Below, piece after piece: positions 42,572 through 54,434 of a stretch of DNA of 64,000 nucleotides. The notes beneath the pieces were generated by a model. That model worked only from the letters and a program-made list of their open reading frames with translations. It was not told the origin of the DNA and ran no database searches. The translations under genes and the position numbers were made by a program. Positions within the stretch are counted from its first letter, which is position 1; each line of letters starts with the position of its first letter. The DNA comes from Amphibalanus amphitrite (taxonomy: Eukaryota; Arthropoda; Thecostraca; Balanomorpha; Balanidae), in the NCBI RefSeq assembly GCF_019059575.1, contig NW_024882205.1, forward strand, positions 1 to 64,000. The letters are read 5' to 3'.

Positions 42572-42902
42572 CACACCGTTCCGTGCTTCTATCCTCAGGA
42601 TACTGAAATCCTTCTCCTCCACGCCGCAACCCCCTCCGGGCTGGACAGGCAACTTTATCTCATGCGGGCTGTTCCCTTGGAGCGGCACCGCTGCTCCCGA
42701 GGGAGCGCACCCCGTAGCCGGGTGCAGTGAGTGCCTTGGGGCTGGGTGGCCTGTGGCCCTGTCCTCTGGACGGGCTCAGCCCCGGCGACTCACTAGGGTG
42801 CCTGCCCATACCAATGTCTCCCCCTATATCCTATCATCCTCCCGGCTCTGAAATGGTCTAATTGGACCGAAAGGGCCTAACCCAACAAAACAAACAAACA
42901 AA
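42572..42902 (+). mobile_element. 331-bp retroposed insert with (CAAA)n tail
   Basis: The insert is flanked by an exact 11-bp duplication CCTGACGGAGA (42561-42571 and 42903-42913). It ends in an A-rich tail, CAACAAAACAAACAAACAAA, directly before the right copy. This arrangement is the signature of target-primed reverse transcription. The body is GC-rich and has no reverse transcriptase motif. It is either the 3' fragment of a 5'-truncated LINE or a SINE. I see no clear Pol III A and B boxes, so a truncated LINE 3' UTR is favoured. The 169-residue frame running into it starts well upstream of the insert and is chance. Confidence 0.82.
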
Positions 42903-42913
42903 CCTGACGGAGA

Positions 42914-43146
42914 AGTTCTCAGAGAAGAGAATCACCCACGCCCCACAGCGCAATTAAGTGCATGAATACATGATCATCGGAAGCAAAAGATCCTCGAGCA
43001 AGGGTATATACCATCGTCAATGCATGAGCGATGAAGGACGGCAAATTTGAAGCGTAGAAAGCCATCATGTTCAAGGCAAGTGAGGTACAACAGTCATACG
43101 ATAGCTAGTAGCAGCCAAGATTCTTACAGATAGTAGCAGCGACCCC
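42914..43146. other. Non-coding spacer
   Basis: Nothing recognised. Confidence 0.4.
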
Positions 43147-43335
43147 GTGCGCCGCGAGGGTCACTGGACGGTACCGGCTGCCGGCACGGGGCACAGGCAC
43201 AAAGGTGCTCCCCGGGGTCACGGTAGCATCATCTGGGTCACTGAACGGTGCGGCGGCGGCGGCGCCGGCGCGGGGGACAGATACGGGGCACTCCCAGGGG
43301 TCACGGCAGCCCTGTCCGAATCATTAGCGGTGCGG
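43147..43335. repeat. About 95-bp tandem duplication
   Basis: GGGTCACTGGACGGT...GGGGCAC...CCCCGGGGTCACGGTAGC at 43158-43228 is followed by a diverged copy TGGGTCACTGAACGGT...GGGGCAC...CCCAGGGGTCACGGCAGC at 43237-43312. Very GC-rich. Confidence 0.6.
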
Positions 43336-45889
43336 CCGGCGGGGTAAACAGCGGATTACCGTCGCGCCGCGACCGGCACGCACGTCGGTACCCCGTGGAG
43401 GCGGCAGCTCCGACGGCGGCGACGGGAAATTGGCGGCGGCCGCCTCCGTCCGATTAATCCGCCCCCCGCCGGCGTCATTAGGGGCCGGGGACAGCGGGGG
43501 GTAGTAGGGGGTACCCGTACCGGTGGTGTCCACTGCAGGTACCGGGCCGGGCCTAACGGGTGGCGTACATAACTCGCTGCATTTGTGCGAGTATGCTGTT
43601 CGAGTTATACTCTTATGGAAACAGGCTTTCCATTGTATCCAGTGACTGTCTGAGACAGTGAAGCTGAAGGTCATTACTGGCCGAACCTCTCGGGCAGATG
43701 ACGGGTCTCCGCGCTGTCGGAGGACTCCCAGACAGATGGCATTGGCCCTCGCTGGCCGTTCGCACTGTCCGAGGACTAACCACCACAGTCCCGTCCAGAA
43801 CGGATCCGTAATCGGCACGTGTTTTTGTCGTTCCTGTGCTGGGTCGGCACGAGTCATTTGCGGTCTGCTAAACGCCCTGTTTTACCGGTAAAATAACAGT
43901 CATCGAGGGGGAACCAGTGGTCGATTTGGTGTGGTCTCATCCCTTCGATGTCCTTGAGTAGGTGACAGGGCAATTTCAGACATTCTAGGAGGCCGCTTCC
44001 TCAAGGGAGCTCATTACACTAACATATTGGACTTATCGACAGACTACTTAACAACCAGACATCCAATATTGATTTGTGACACTTCAGTTCATTAACTCAT
44101 CGCTTTGCAGCTAGCTTGTTTTCGAACGGAGCGGAGCTGATTACTGGCACCTAATGTTTCTAGCCAATTTTCTTCAGGTCTCTACAACACACGCCAGCGG
44201 AAGAGTGAATGACAAGATGTCGAAGTTGTAACTACCGGACACTTTCTATAATCGCAGCCGTGCAGCTCTTGACATTTCAAGGAAATTTGACAACCCATTC
44301 AGTATTGAGGAAAATATTGTTCAAATATTCAGAAGCAGAGCTGAATAGCTAATGGATTTCTATATGGGGGAAAAGGGTTAATCCAAATATTTCGGCGACT
44401 TTTTGCAAATCATCTCACCGTGCGACTCATGTTAGCACAATTAAACACACTCTAAACAATTAAGCTATGCAAAAGAGAGCCCGCATGCAACCGCATGTTC
44501 TTTAGACATTCAGAACACCAGAATGGACCATTCGGGACATTCAGGGCACCATCAGACGCAGCAAATGTCATTAACCTCCATGCACTGTGAGGATTCTTCA
44601 ATCTGTTCGCCGCGCTTTCACACTGCTCGCGGGTGATTGCCAGCGGTCTGACCTGAATTTAAAGCAGCCGTGGCCGTTCAGAGCCATCCTCACATCTGTC
44701 ACAGATATATCAATCGGCCGGTCAATCGAGCACTCGGGCAGCACTGAGGTGTTTCCGCCAGCGGCGGCCAGTGCACCGGCCGGCGGACACCTCGTCTCGT
44801 GCGCACTGTTGTCTTGGTCCCCTGACGACCTCTCCTCGTGGCATCAGTATTCCGTCTGCCGCGGCCGGTGCTAACCCGGCCATCGCGGCGTCCCCAGCTG
44901 AGCTGCCCAGCTGCCCAGCTGCCGAACCGCCGGAGACCGGTGGCAGCGAGCCGACGACGGCCGCTGCCGCGCCGCACTGGATACAAATGGGGCGACAGCC
45001 GCCGCGGCCAGCTCCTCCGAGAAATGAAGCCAATCAAACAGCGGGGGGCTGACCGGCCGAGTGGCGATCTCCGTCGGGGCCCGGCGCTCCCACCTCGGGA
45101 GGCGGTAGCTCGCTTTGTTGGGTTCGGCGGGGGCGGGAAGGGAGGGGTGTTGACTGTTGATGGAGTTCGGAAAGCGCCACCGACTGGTGTGACCGGAAAA
45201 TGACACGGAAGGCTGACCACAGAACGCTGCGACCGTCGGCCAGTCGGTGACAAAGTTTGGCGGAGCTTTCGGACTTCACCGAGATTGGCTAAAGAAGTCA
45301 GTTCGGAAAGCTAGCTGCCTTTCAAAACAGTAAGCTGTTAGCTGGGAGTAGCCAGATATAAAACAAACACACAACGAGGACAGCTGAATTCAGACGGCTG
45401 GACAAATGAACGAAATTCTACACAGGTAGCAACGAGCCGTCCCATTCCAAAGAATCCTTCATGCGTCTCACTGGAACGCTGAACCGCCACGCCACGGCTG
45501 AAACATTGCAGACAACGCAGCACACATTGCTCAGCCCGTGGCGCACCCGACTGCAGCTGTGGCGTCTCCTATTCCACCCAACATGACTGCCGTCTCGGTC
45601 TTCTCGGCATGGTATGGTCGCTGCCGTCTCGGCCGTCTCGGCGGCTACGGCTGTCCCCTGCGGCCGGCATGATGTTTGATTCCATACACGGCGCGGGGAG
45701 TGGGTCCGACCCGGCTCCCTCTCCCCATATCAGATGCCCGGCAGGAATGCGTGTCTCTGCGCCCGAGCGCAATAAATAGTGCCGTCGCCGCCGCCGCCGC
45801 CGCCTTGTGCATGCACTCATGTGCGGCTAACTGACACTGACCGAGACAAATGGGCCTTTTACGTGAGACGGATGAGCGCCGTGAGCGGT
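43336..45889. other. Unique non-coding DNA
   Basis: No gene recognised. 43990-44600 is AT-richer and unique. 44700-45240 is GC-rich with opposing phantom frames. Confidence 0.4.
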
Positions 45890-46440
45890 GACAGGACGAG
45901 CCGGCGATCGGAGACGATCGGGGCGCTATCAGGACGTCAGGAGACGCACAGGAGACGGGATATGACACTGTCAGGAGACGGACAGGAGACGGGATATGAG
46001 ACTGATCGGAGACAGGGTATGGCGCTGTCAGGAGATGGGACAGGGCACCAACAGAAGACGAAGACCGGATATGACATTGCCCAGGAGACGAGGCAGAACA
46101 CTGACAGGAGACGGGATATGACACTGTCAGGAGACGGGACGGGAGACGGGATTATACTGATCGGAGACAGGGTATGACAATGTCAGGAGACGGGACAGGA
46201 GACAGGATATGCCACGTCAGAAGACGGGATACGACACTGTCAGGAGACGGGACGGGAGACGGGATACGACACTGTCAGGAGACGGGACGGGAGATGGGAT
46301 ATGACACTGTCAGGAGACGGGGCGGAGCACTGACGGTAGTCGGGGGACGGGACAGGACAACAACAGGAGGCAGGATATGACAGAAGACGAACAGGACAAT
46401 GGCAAGGCACTGTAAGGAGACGGGACAGGACACGAAGCAT
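45890..46440. repeat. Degenerate minisatellite, GGAGACGGGATATGACACTG units
   Basis: The phrase GGAGACGGGATATGACACTG followed by TCA recurs with variable spacing (about 30-57 bp) and with insertions of GGGACA or GACGGGA between units. The strand is purine-rich. Phantom peptides such as RRRDMTLSGDG come from it. Confidence 0.85.
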
Positions 46441-49400
46441 GGCGCCTTTAAGTCTGAAGTCAAGAGCTCTATCCCCAAAGGTGCGTCATGCCATTCCAGT
46501 CATGCGACGCCTCCTAATGCACATGCGATACCCGTTCAGCTCAGGAGCGCCGGCAGTCACACCATGCGCAGAGTCCGGGGGACGAGCGGCATGACCGTGC
46601 CGGTAGCCTATTCGTTATCACTGATTAGAACGGTCTGCACGGCTGGCGCTATTGATGAGATCATTTCATTGGACAACACCCGAGATGAAACCATTTGCGG
46701 GCACCGCGGGGGAGCCTCCGTTTCGCGCCGCCACCTGCCGCAGGACGAGTGGACGGACGGAGGCAATCGAGAAGACTATGAGAGGTGACATCGGTGCAGG
46801 AGGCATACAGTTAAGCTGTCTGCTGGTTAAGCATACACTCAGTACTGGAATCCACCTGTTGTCTGCCCACGGAGTCTGCCTGCACTCCGGTGTCTCCCTG
46901 CATTCGGTTCAGACTGCGGAGTTTATCCAAGCCGGTGGGTCTGCGACAGGCGGTCCGACTAACTGGAGCCGCGGCCTGCCAGCAGTAGCCGGTCAGCGGC
47001 TCTGCTCCCCAGTCCGCTCTCTCAGGGTCTCGCCGGAAACTAATAGCGATGTGAAACAAACGAGCACCGCATAGCGACACGCCGCGCGGCGGTCATTTAT
47101 TAGGCGACGCTCCATTATTAGTGCAGACCACACCGGTCATTAATTGTCGGCAGCGATCGCGGCCGGCGGCGGAAGGGGAGGTGGCCCGTGGCCCTCCCGC
47201 CGCCGCCTGTTTACGTATACCGGCGCCGCGGTACCATCTAATGCCCGGGTACGTCACGGCACGGCTGTGACGGTCCGCGCCGTGATAAAGTGTGAAACGG
47301 TTTGCCCGTGTGACCCCACCCCGCTGCCGGCCCGCGCGGATCGGCCGGATGGTCAGCATCCCACGGGTCGAACGGAATAGATCAGGCAGTCCAGGGACGG
47401 ACAGACAGCAGCGGTGCGCAATGATCGTCAGCTATGGAGACTGAAGATGACAAAGGAACTGAAAAAAAGACCTCGAGACCATAAGCGACAGAAATGAATT
47501 AAACAATAATTGAGCGTATAACATGTTTAAATGCAGCTTTTGGGTCCATCTGTTCTTCAGTTAACGTAACGCCAGGTCCCGGCATCGCTACTTGGACCAT
47601 TTCCTTGCACAGGCACGGCAGAAGGACCACCTAGTGCAGCCGTCGACAAACGAACAGGTCCCTGACGCACCATTCGGCTCACCCCGTCCGCTGGGGGTCC
47701 ACTCCTCTATACGTGCCTGAGCCTACTGTGCGCTGGCCGGTGACGACTGGGGTGACCCACGACCACCGCACGCCCCTCCATACTGAGTGCACTCCGCACT
47801 CGTTAAACTCACCGATGTCATTGTGCATGGAGCATTCCATGCATCGTTGCGGACGAATGCTAAGTGGCTGAATACATTGGCCGAAAGTAATGGACCGGAT
47901 ACCGATGGCTATAGCGCAGCATTCCATGGAAGCCGGCCCCGACATTCCCTGTCAGCACCGCGGGACCCGGGGCAAAAAAGATGTCTCAAAATCCTGAACA
48001 ATCCGCGGCGAAAGTCCAGCGACGAAATGGGCCGTTCACCGTCGACGGATTGGGGACAGACAGGGTCAACCGTCTCAGACACGCATGGCGTACATGAATA
48101 TTGCTTCAGTGATGTCTGGGCTATAGTCTCATGACTATGAACTGTACCGAGGAAAAACACATAACTGCTAACTTGAAGGGTGTCAATGGTTCAGCGACAG
48201 CCAACTACAAATTTTGACTGTAGGTGAAACGGTGTAATGACATCCCAACTAATACTTTTGAATGTACAAACTAACAGGAAAAAAACTATCATCAGGTAAA
48301 AAGAGACGAAGCTGAGATATCGAAATAGTTCACCAAACGGCAACGTTCGCACTCCATACTCCGTCCCAGCACGCCGTGCCTGACCGACTCAGCCGGCGTC
48401 GATTGGCGTCGACCGATGAAATCCGAGCGCAGCAATCAGTGTGTAATTACAGCCGGTCGTGGCGGCGGGATGGGGCCGACGGGACGGTCCGACAGCTCGG
48501 CTTTCCGCACCATTACGACGACGCACCAGGGCCGTCGCTCTGTCGCCACAGCCTCGGGTGTCGCGACATTCTATCCCGGTGAGCGTCGCCGCCGCCGCGC
48601 CCGGCGATTTCGTCTGTCCCCGAGATAGCTCCTATGGCGAAGGAAGAGGTTGATCAGTCCCGAGTCCGTCTGTAGCGCTTGGTGGTCGGCCAGCGGACAT
48701 CCTTTGAACCGGCGGAGTCTCACCTTGGACGATGTTGATTAATGTGGATTGCACAGTTGCAACTGTTGGCCATCCGGTAGCCAGAAGTCCATCAGTCCTC
48801 AGTCCATCTGTCTGGAGCCATCCGTCTGTCTGGACTCTGTCAGCTCGACTTCCGTCGGCGGCGCGCGAGCCGTCCGCGGCGCGTCCCCCGATGATCTGCT
48901 GCCGGTCAGTTGGAGCCGCGATGGACGCGCCAGATGATTCGTGATGACCGGTCTTCGCCCGGGGGAAATTGAAATCCATCATGGAGTTGATTGGCGCGGG
49001 CTGGTGCGGACGGGCACCATTACGGTCGTAATGGTCAGCTCTTGACACAGAGCGGCTCGAGTCCACAGACGCTGGGCAATGGGCATACAGCGAACCAACG
49101 GCAGGCCAGAGGCAGGTCGTCGACAGCTCACGGGACAGGCAATAGAGACAGATAAGGGCAATTCATTGACACTCCGAGTAAGACGTGAAGTGGGGGTAAA
49201 TAACAAAACACCATGCAGTCCGAAGTCACGTATAAAACGATGGATAATACAAAATATACAGGCAATTCATAGAGTTGAATGTTCATATAATAGCTTCTTC
49301 ATACCGGAACGGTAAAGGGCAGTATAGTTTAACAAGGGACGACAGTGCAGCTACGCCACGCAGTCGAGCCAAATCCCAACCTGAATCGAGCTGCCGCTCA

Positions 49401-50256
49401 CAAACAGTCCACAAATCTGCACGTCCACAGCCATTGGATCCTCAGTGCACTGCTGACAGTAATGCTCGTGTCAGATCAGAGTCAGACATCGCACAGAAAT
49501 AGGCGCACGGCCGCCAGTCAGCCCTGCCGGCCGGGATCAATGGTGCATTTGCCCAAGTGGACATAACTTTCCAGCGGCCGGTTTATATATGACGACTGTA
49601 ATCTGGAGCGAGGCGTGTTGACAAATTGAATTACGGCCTCTGGTGGATGTCTCCGGCTCAGCAGAGCCCAGAGCGGCCACTGACGTATGACGCCAGACAG
49701 ACCGCGGCGGCATTGTCACAAATGCCAGCAAATTCAGGGACCGATTGGATTATTTGTAATTCACAAATGTCTTGTGTCGGATGTGTTATCGAATTTCTGA
49801 GAAGAGTTGTTTCTAAGTCGCCATCTTTTTAAATATATGGCTGCTGCAACATTCAAGACCCACTTAAAATACGCTGAAACAGCGGAATACAAGCGCGCTA
49901 CTTCGATTTGACTGATTGAACACCAGGATACATAAGTTCAACGCTGCATAAAATATCAGGCTATTTGTATGACACCCTTTCCTGCCCAAATCTGGCACAA
50001 ATATGCGAATTCATCCGCCATCAACACCATCTCCAGGTGATCGACATTCCTCTGCAGGTGTCAGCACTGACTGAATGATGCAGATCTGGAACTACCGCTG
50101 TGTCCATCGTGACACCTGGGAGCGAGGGGCGCGGTGCGCAGAGGTGTTAACTGCCACGGGAGCCGCGTGACAGCTCCCCGTGACAGGTCAGACACGGGGA
50201 TCTGTCACAGAGCTGTGTCAGTCGTCAGTCAGCAGCCCGGCCCGCCGACCGCCCCC
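46441..50256. other. Unique non-coding DNA with one factor-site-rich island
   Basis: No gene recognised. 47085-47250 has TTTATTAG, ATTATTAG, ACCACA, ATTAATTG and TGTTTACG within GC-rich DNA, which could be a regulatory island. A (TCCATCTG)-like stutter lies at 48785-48840. Confidence 0.4.
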
Positions 50257-50272
50257 GGGGGGGGGGGGGGGG
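50257..50272. repeat. Poly-G run, 16 bases
   Basis: Preceded directly by five C residues. Length is probably approximate. Confidence 0.95.
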
Positions 50273-51880
50273 TCGATCCCGTCCACTGGACCGGGTAAGA
50301 GCGGGTGGCACTCGTGTCTTATTGCCGGACTTGTGCATACAATACCGGTAGCCAATCTCACACGCCTAGTTTCACAGCCAGAGCAGTGCAGTGTCTGACA
50401 GATCGAGCAGCTCAGACTGCGACACAGAGCAGTCTGCCCACACAGAGGAGCATGACATCCCACACAGCGTGGGGTCGGACAGCCCGAGCGGCGAGCAGCC
50501 CAGGCCCACGCCCCAGGCAATGACAGAGTAGACGACCCATTGGTATGGATGGGGCTTGTGAGTCTGAAAAGCAGAGTCTGACGAGTGACAGCCGGCATCG
50601 GTCATAGCCGCGTCTCAGATTGAGAATTTCCGAGGAACGGATGCCGCTCAAACATTTGCTAAAAGTCAACGATAATTTCCGATGTTGAGGCTTTTCTCTA
50701 ACGCTCACATCTTCAAAACTCGGGCCAGTAGCTCAAACGTCTTTAGTCTTTAGACCATTGCACGTTCAACACAACCGTTGCCAGGTCCGCTGCTGGCGCC
50801 TACCCGTTTCCGGGGTCAGGTCGGGTCAGCGCCTCCCAGCCTCCGCCGGGGGTCGGCCTATCTCGCGCGCTCGCCGGTCGCGAAATGGCCCGTCCGCGCT
50901 GCCGGCCGATAATTGCCGCGCCAATGTGGCCGTCATGTTTATGCGGGGAGGCCAGCGCGGCGGCGCGGCGCCATTGTCCAGTCGGCCGCCCGTAAAGACG
51001 GCAACGTCAGGTGGACGGCCGTTAAATTAACACCGAATAAAAGGCAGCCAATCGTAAATCGCCGGCCGTACGCTGTCGCCGGACCGGTCCGGCCTCTGCC
51101 GGTGTGGCCGGCGCCCTGCAGCGGCCGCAGCGGCTGCAGCAAGGCCGCGCTGCTCGGCGCCGCCCGGGTCTCCGCTGCCCGGTCACCGCTCTGCAAGAAC
51201 GCCGCGCTCTGCCGCTCCGCAGTCTGGGAGGGGAGGGACAGCAGCTTACCGAGGCCGCCGCCAGGTGGCACCACGTGCAGGGTCGACCCGCAGCAGACAT
51301 GGTCGGCGGCCGGCGGGGGAGGCGGCGCCACCTGCCGCTCCGGCCGACCGCGCCGACCAGCCCCTGAGCCCCGGAGGCCGCCGCAGGGCAGGAAACGAGC
51401 GCGCTAAACGATCGCACCGGCCCGTCTCCGATTCACCCCACAGGATGTGCCCGCGTGGCGTCACAAAAACTCCCACGGCGTCGCTGACAGAGCACACACG
51501 GCGCGTGTACCCAGACAGACGCCGGGCCGGCAGGACATGCGGTCACCGGGCGGCTCCGGAAGGGCCACCGCAGCGCCCGCAGACAGCCCCTGGTGGCACT
51601 CACCTACCCTGTTTGCCTGTATCACATACCGAGACCCCTTGGAACATGGAGAGGTTCAACGTCTGGGCCGCCTGTCACCCAGGCTGATCATGGCAATTCA
51701 TTTCCAGAGTGACCAGAATCTGTGCTGCCCCACTTGCCTCCATTTTCACCTGACCAAGTGATTTATTTAAGTTGTGCTCCAAAGTCCCAACCAAAGAGCT
51801 GAGCACGGTTGGTAACCGATAGGACGGAAGACGAAAAAAAACGTACTTTTATAGTTTGACTAAAAAAGGTCAAGCAATGC
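50273..51880. other. Unique GC-rich non-coding DNA
   Basis: No gene recognised. At 50905-51065 AT-rich patches (ATAATTGC, TAAATTAAC, GAATAAAAGG) are set in CpG-rich DNA. Confidence 0.4.
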
Positions 51881-52090
51881 ACCTAAACAGAGAAGAAAGG
51901 TTTGAAAGGGACAAAAGATAGAAGAGAGCAGAGAACAAGGAAAAAACAAATGAGAAGAGAGAAAAAGAAGAGACAAGAGAAAATAACGGGAAGGAGAGAT
52001 AAAAGGATGATACTTATCTCTCCCTCGCCAGGGAGGGAGGGAGGAGAGATGGAAGGAGAGAGAGAGAGAGGGAGAGAGAGAGAGAGGGAA

Positions 52091-52183
<93 letters not shown>

Positions 52184-52345
52184 AGAGAGAGAGGGAAAGG
52201 GAGAGAGACTAGAGACGGGAGTAAGCCAGGTGGGAGGAAAATAGAGGAGAGAGGAGAGGAGGGGAGAAGAGCGGGAGAGAGGGTGAGGGAGAGAGAGTGA
52301 AGAAGAGAAGAGGGCTGAGGGACGGATGAACGGAGGGGAGGCTGG
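51881..52345. repeat. Polypurine tract with (GA)n core, about 460 bp
   Basis: Almost all bases on the plus strand are A or G, apart from a short island at 52009-52030. The core at 52055-52200 is (GA)n with GGGAAAGGGA interruptions at 52085-52094 and 52192-52202. Open frames on both strands through it (Arg-Glu or Leu-Ser) are artefacts. Confidence 0.93.
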
Positions 52346-53222
52346 GTGCCCACCCGGCTGCATTAATGAGTTGGCTGAGCTGGCGGCAGGTATGACATTA
52401 CAAGTCGGCGCCGGCTGCCGGGATGCGCCAATGTTGACACGGCCGTCGCGCGCAGTTGGCATGCCGCATATCGATTTCACAACACAGCAGGGTTCTCACC
52501 TGGCTCACGCGGACTCCAATAGCAAACAGCAATTAGTCGTGAGTGTGTGCGCACCGCCGTCATTCGATAATGTGTGCCCACCTCGGCACCCCCGCAGCAT
52601 GCGGTGGTGCACGCTGTGACGCGTACGGGGCTGTGACCGGGCGAGTGGGGGGGGGGGGGGGGGGTAGTTCCTGCTGTAGTGTACAGCCACCGACTGCACC
52701 TACAGAACGTGGAGAGCTTGGTTACTGTGCAATGGGCAGTGGGCACGAGCCCATGATGCTAGTGGTCAGTGGACTAATGGAAAAAGTAAAATCCTTAGGT
52801 CACTGACGCCCACCCTTCCAATCCACGGCACACAGAACACTGATTTTGAAACTAATTGTGATAGTTGGTAGCCGGTAGGTACTCACCCAGCGCTGGATTG
52901 GGATGGTCTATGAGTCCACGGACATCGCAGTCGGAAGAGACGACCGCTGTCACCTGACGCCGTCAACAAACTGACTCGCCCTGCCTGAAGCTGACACCGA
53001 GACCAGAGCCGGCCGCCCCAGCCCGAGCCATCGCACTCTGACTCCTCACGTTTCACGCGACACTAACACTAGCCACGCAATTCACCCCCACTGCCGGGTC
53101 CAATGGCACGCTGCGACGCAAAGCGCACTGACACTCAAAGTTCACACTTAGGTGTGAAAAATGCAAATCGAATAAAAAGCACAAAAAAACACCGGGGCGC
53201 AAACGCACATTTCACCCACGTT
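52346..53222. other. Non-coding flank of the foldback element
   Basis: Contains a G18 run at 52647-52664. No gene seen. Confidence 0.4.
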
Positions 53223-53232
53223 CTATATGCCC
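53223..53232. repeat. Target site duplication, left copy
   Basis: CTATATGCCC, identical to 62337-62346 and directly adjoining the inverted ends of the foldback element. Confidence 0.88.
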
Positions 53233-53368
53233 ATGTCCGTGAAGTTAGCGTCAGCAACAGCAACGAATACAGCGTCGGATTCAGAATCGCTTCAAAAACT
53301 GCCATCAGGTCAATTGGGGGACGGGGAACACGAATATGACATTTATTTTGCCCTAGCTCCCTTCCTTC
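53233..53368 (+). repeat. Outer terminal inverted repeat, left
   Basis: Unique, non-satellite end of the foldback element, running into the satellite at TTCATCCCTTAATCG. It pairs with 62203-62336. Confidence 0.9.
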
Positions 53369-54376
53369 ATCCCTTAATCGTCCCTTAAAGGACGGGGCGC
53401 GTCAAAAGTGCCCCAAGGCTTCGTCTGATCGCCAAAATAATCATCGCAATCGATTCCTCGGGTCAATATCTAACCTCAGTCGAAGGTTCCAGACCTGTGG
53501 CTCCTATCCCTCATCCCTTAATCGTCCCTTAAAGGACGGGGCGCGTCAAAAGTGCCCCAAGGCTTCGTCTGATCGCCAAAATAATGGTCGCAATCGCTTC
53601 CTCGGGTCAATATCTAACCTCAGTCGAAGGTTCCAGACCTGTGGCTCCTATCCCTTATCCCTTAATCGTCCCTTAAAGGACGGGGCGCGTCAAAAGTGCC
53701 CCAAGGCTTCGTCTGATCGCCAAAATAATGGTCGCATTCGATTCCTCGGGTCAATATCTCACCTCAGTCGAAGGTTCCAGACCTGTGGCTCCTATCCCTC
53801 ATCCCTTAATCGTCCCTTAAAGGACGGGGCGCGTCAAAAGTGCCCCAAGGCTTCGTCTGATCGCCAAAATAATGGTCGCAATCGATTCCTCGGGTCAATA
53901 TCTAACCTCAGTCGAAGGTTCCAGACCTGTGGCTCCTATCCCTCATCCCTTAATCGTCCCTTAAAGGACGGGTGCCCCAAGGCTTCGTCTGATCGCCAAA
54001 ATAATGGTCGCAATCGATTCCTCGGGTCAATATCTAACCTCAGTGGAAGGTTCCAGACCTGTGGCTCCTATCCCTCATCCCTTAATCGTCCCTTAAAGGA
54101 CGGGGCGCGTCAAAAGTGCCCCAAGGCTTCGTCTGATCGCCAAAATAATGGTCGCAATCGATTCCACGGGTCAATATCTAACCTCAGTCGAAGGTTCCAG
54201 ACCTGTGGCTCCTATCCCTCATCCCTTAATCGTCCCTTAAAGGACGGGGCGCGTCAAAAGTGCCCCAAGGCTTCGTCTGATCGCCAAAATAATGGTCGCA
54301 TTATTTTGGCATTATAGGAGCCACAGGTCTGGAAGGTTCCAGACCTGTGGCTCCTATCCCTCATCCCTTAATCGTC
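53369..54376 (+). repeat. 144-bp satellite array, left arm, 7 units
   Basis: The unit runs CCCTTAATCGTCCCTTAAAG, GACGGGGCGCGTCAAAAGTG, CCCCAAGGCTTCGTCTGATC, then on through ATCGATTCCTCGGGTCAATA to GGCTCCTATCCCTCAT. ATCGTCCC anchors lie at 53377, 53521, 53665, 53809, 53953, 54085 and 54229. All spacings are 144 except one of 132, caused by a 12-bp deletion of the GCGCGTCAAAAG region near 53972. The last unit is cut short at the centre. Confidence 0.95.
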
Positions 54377-54434
54377 CCTTAATCGACCATTATTCCCTTA
54401 ACGCCCTTAGTCCCTTATTAGTCCCTTAACGCGA
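54283..54434. repeat. Rearranged centre of the foldback with two hairpins
   Basis: First is a 12-bp stem GCCAAAATAATG/CATTATTTTGGC around GTCG (54283-54310). Then comes a 21-bp perfect stem beginning ATAGGAGCCACAGGTCTGGA with a 2-base GG loop (54314-54357). Then an imperfect CCCTTA stutter (54358-54428), and the orientation switches. All parts derive from the 144-bp unit, so the centre looks like scrambled satellite. Confidence 0.88.

Noticed and set aside
42342..42851. 169-residue coding gene
   Set aside because: The frame crosses the target duplication and runs into the retroposed insert. Composition is random-like.
51860..52480. Frames of 132-206 residues with Leu-Ser or Arg-Glu runs
   Set aside because: Created by the polypurine tract on both strands.
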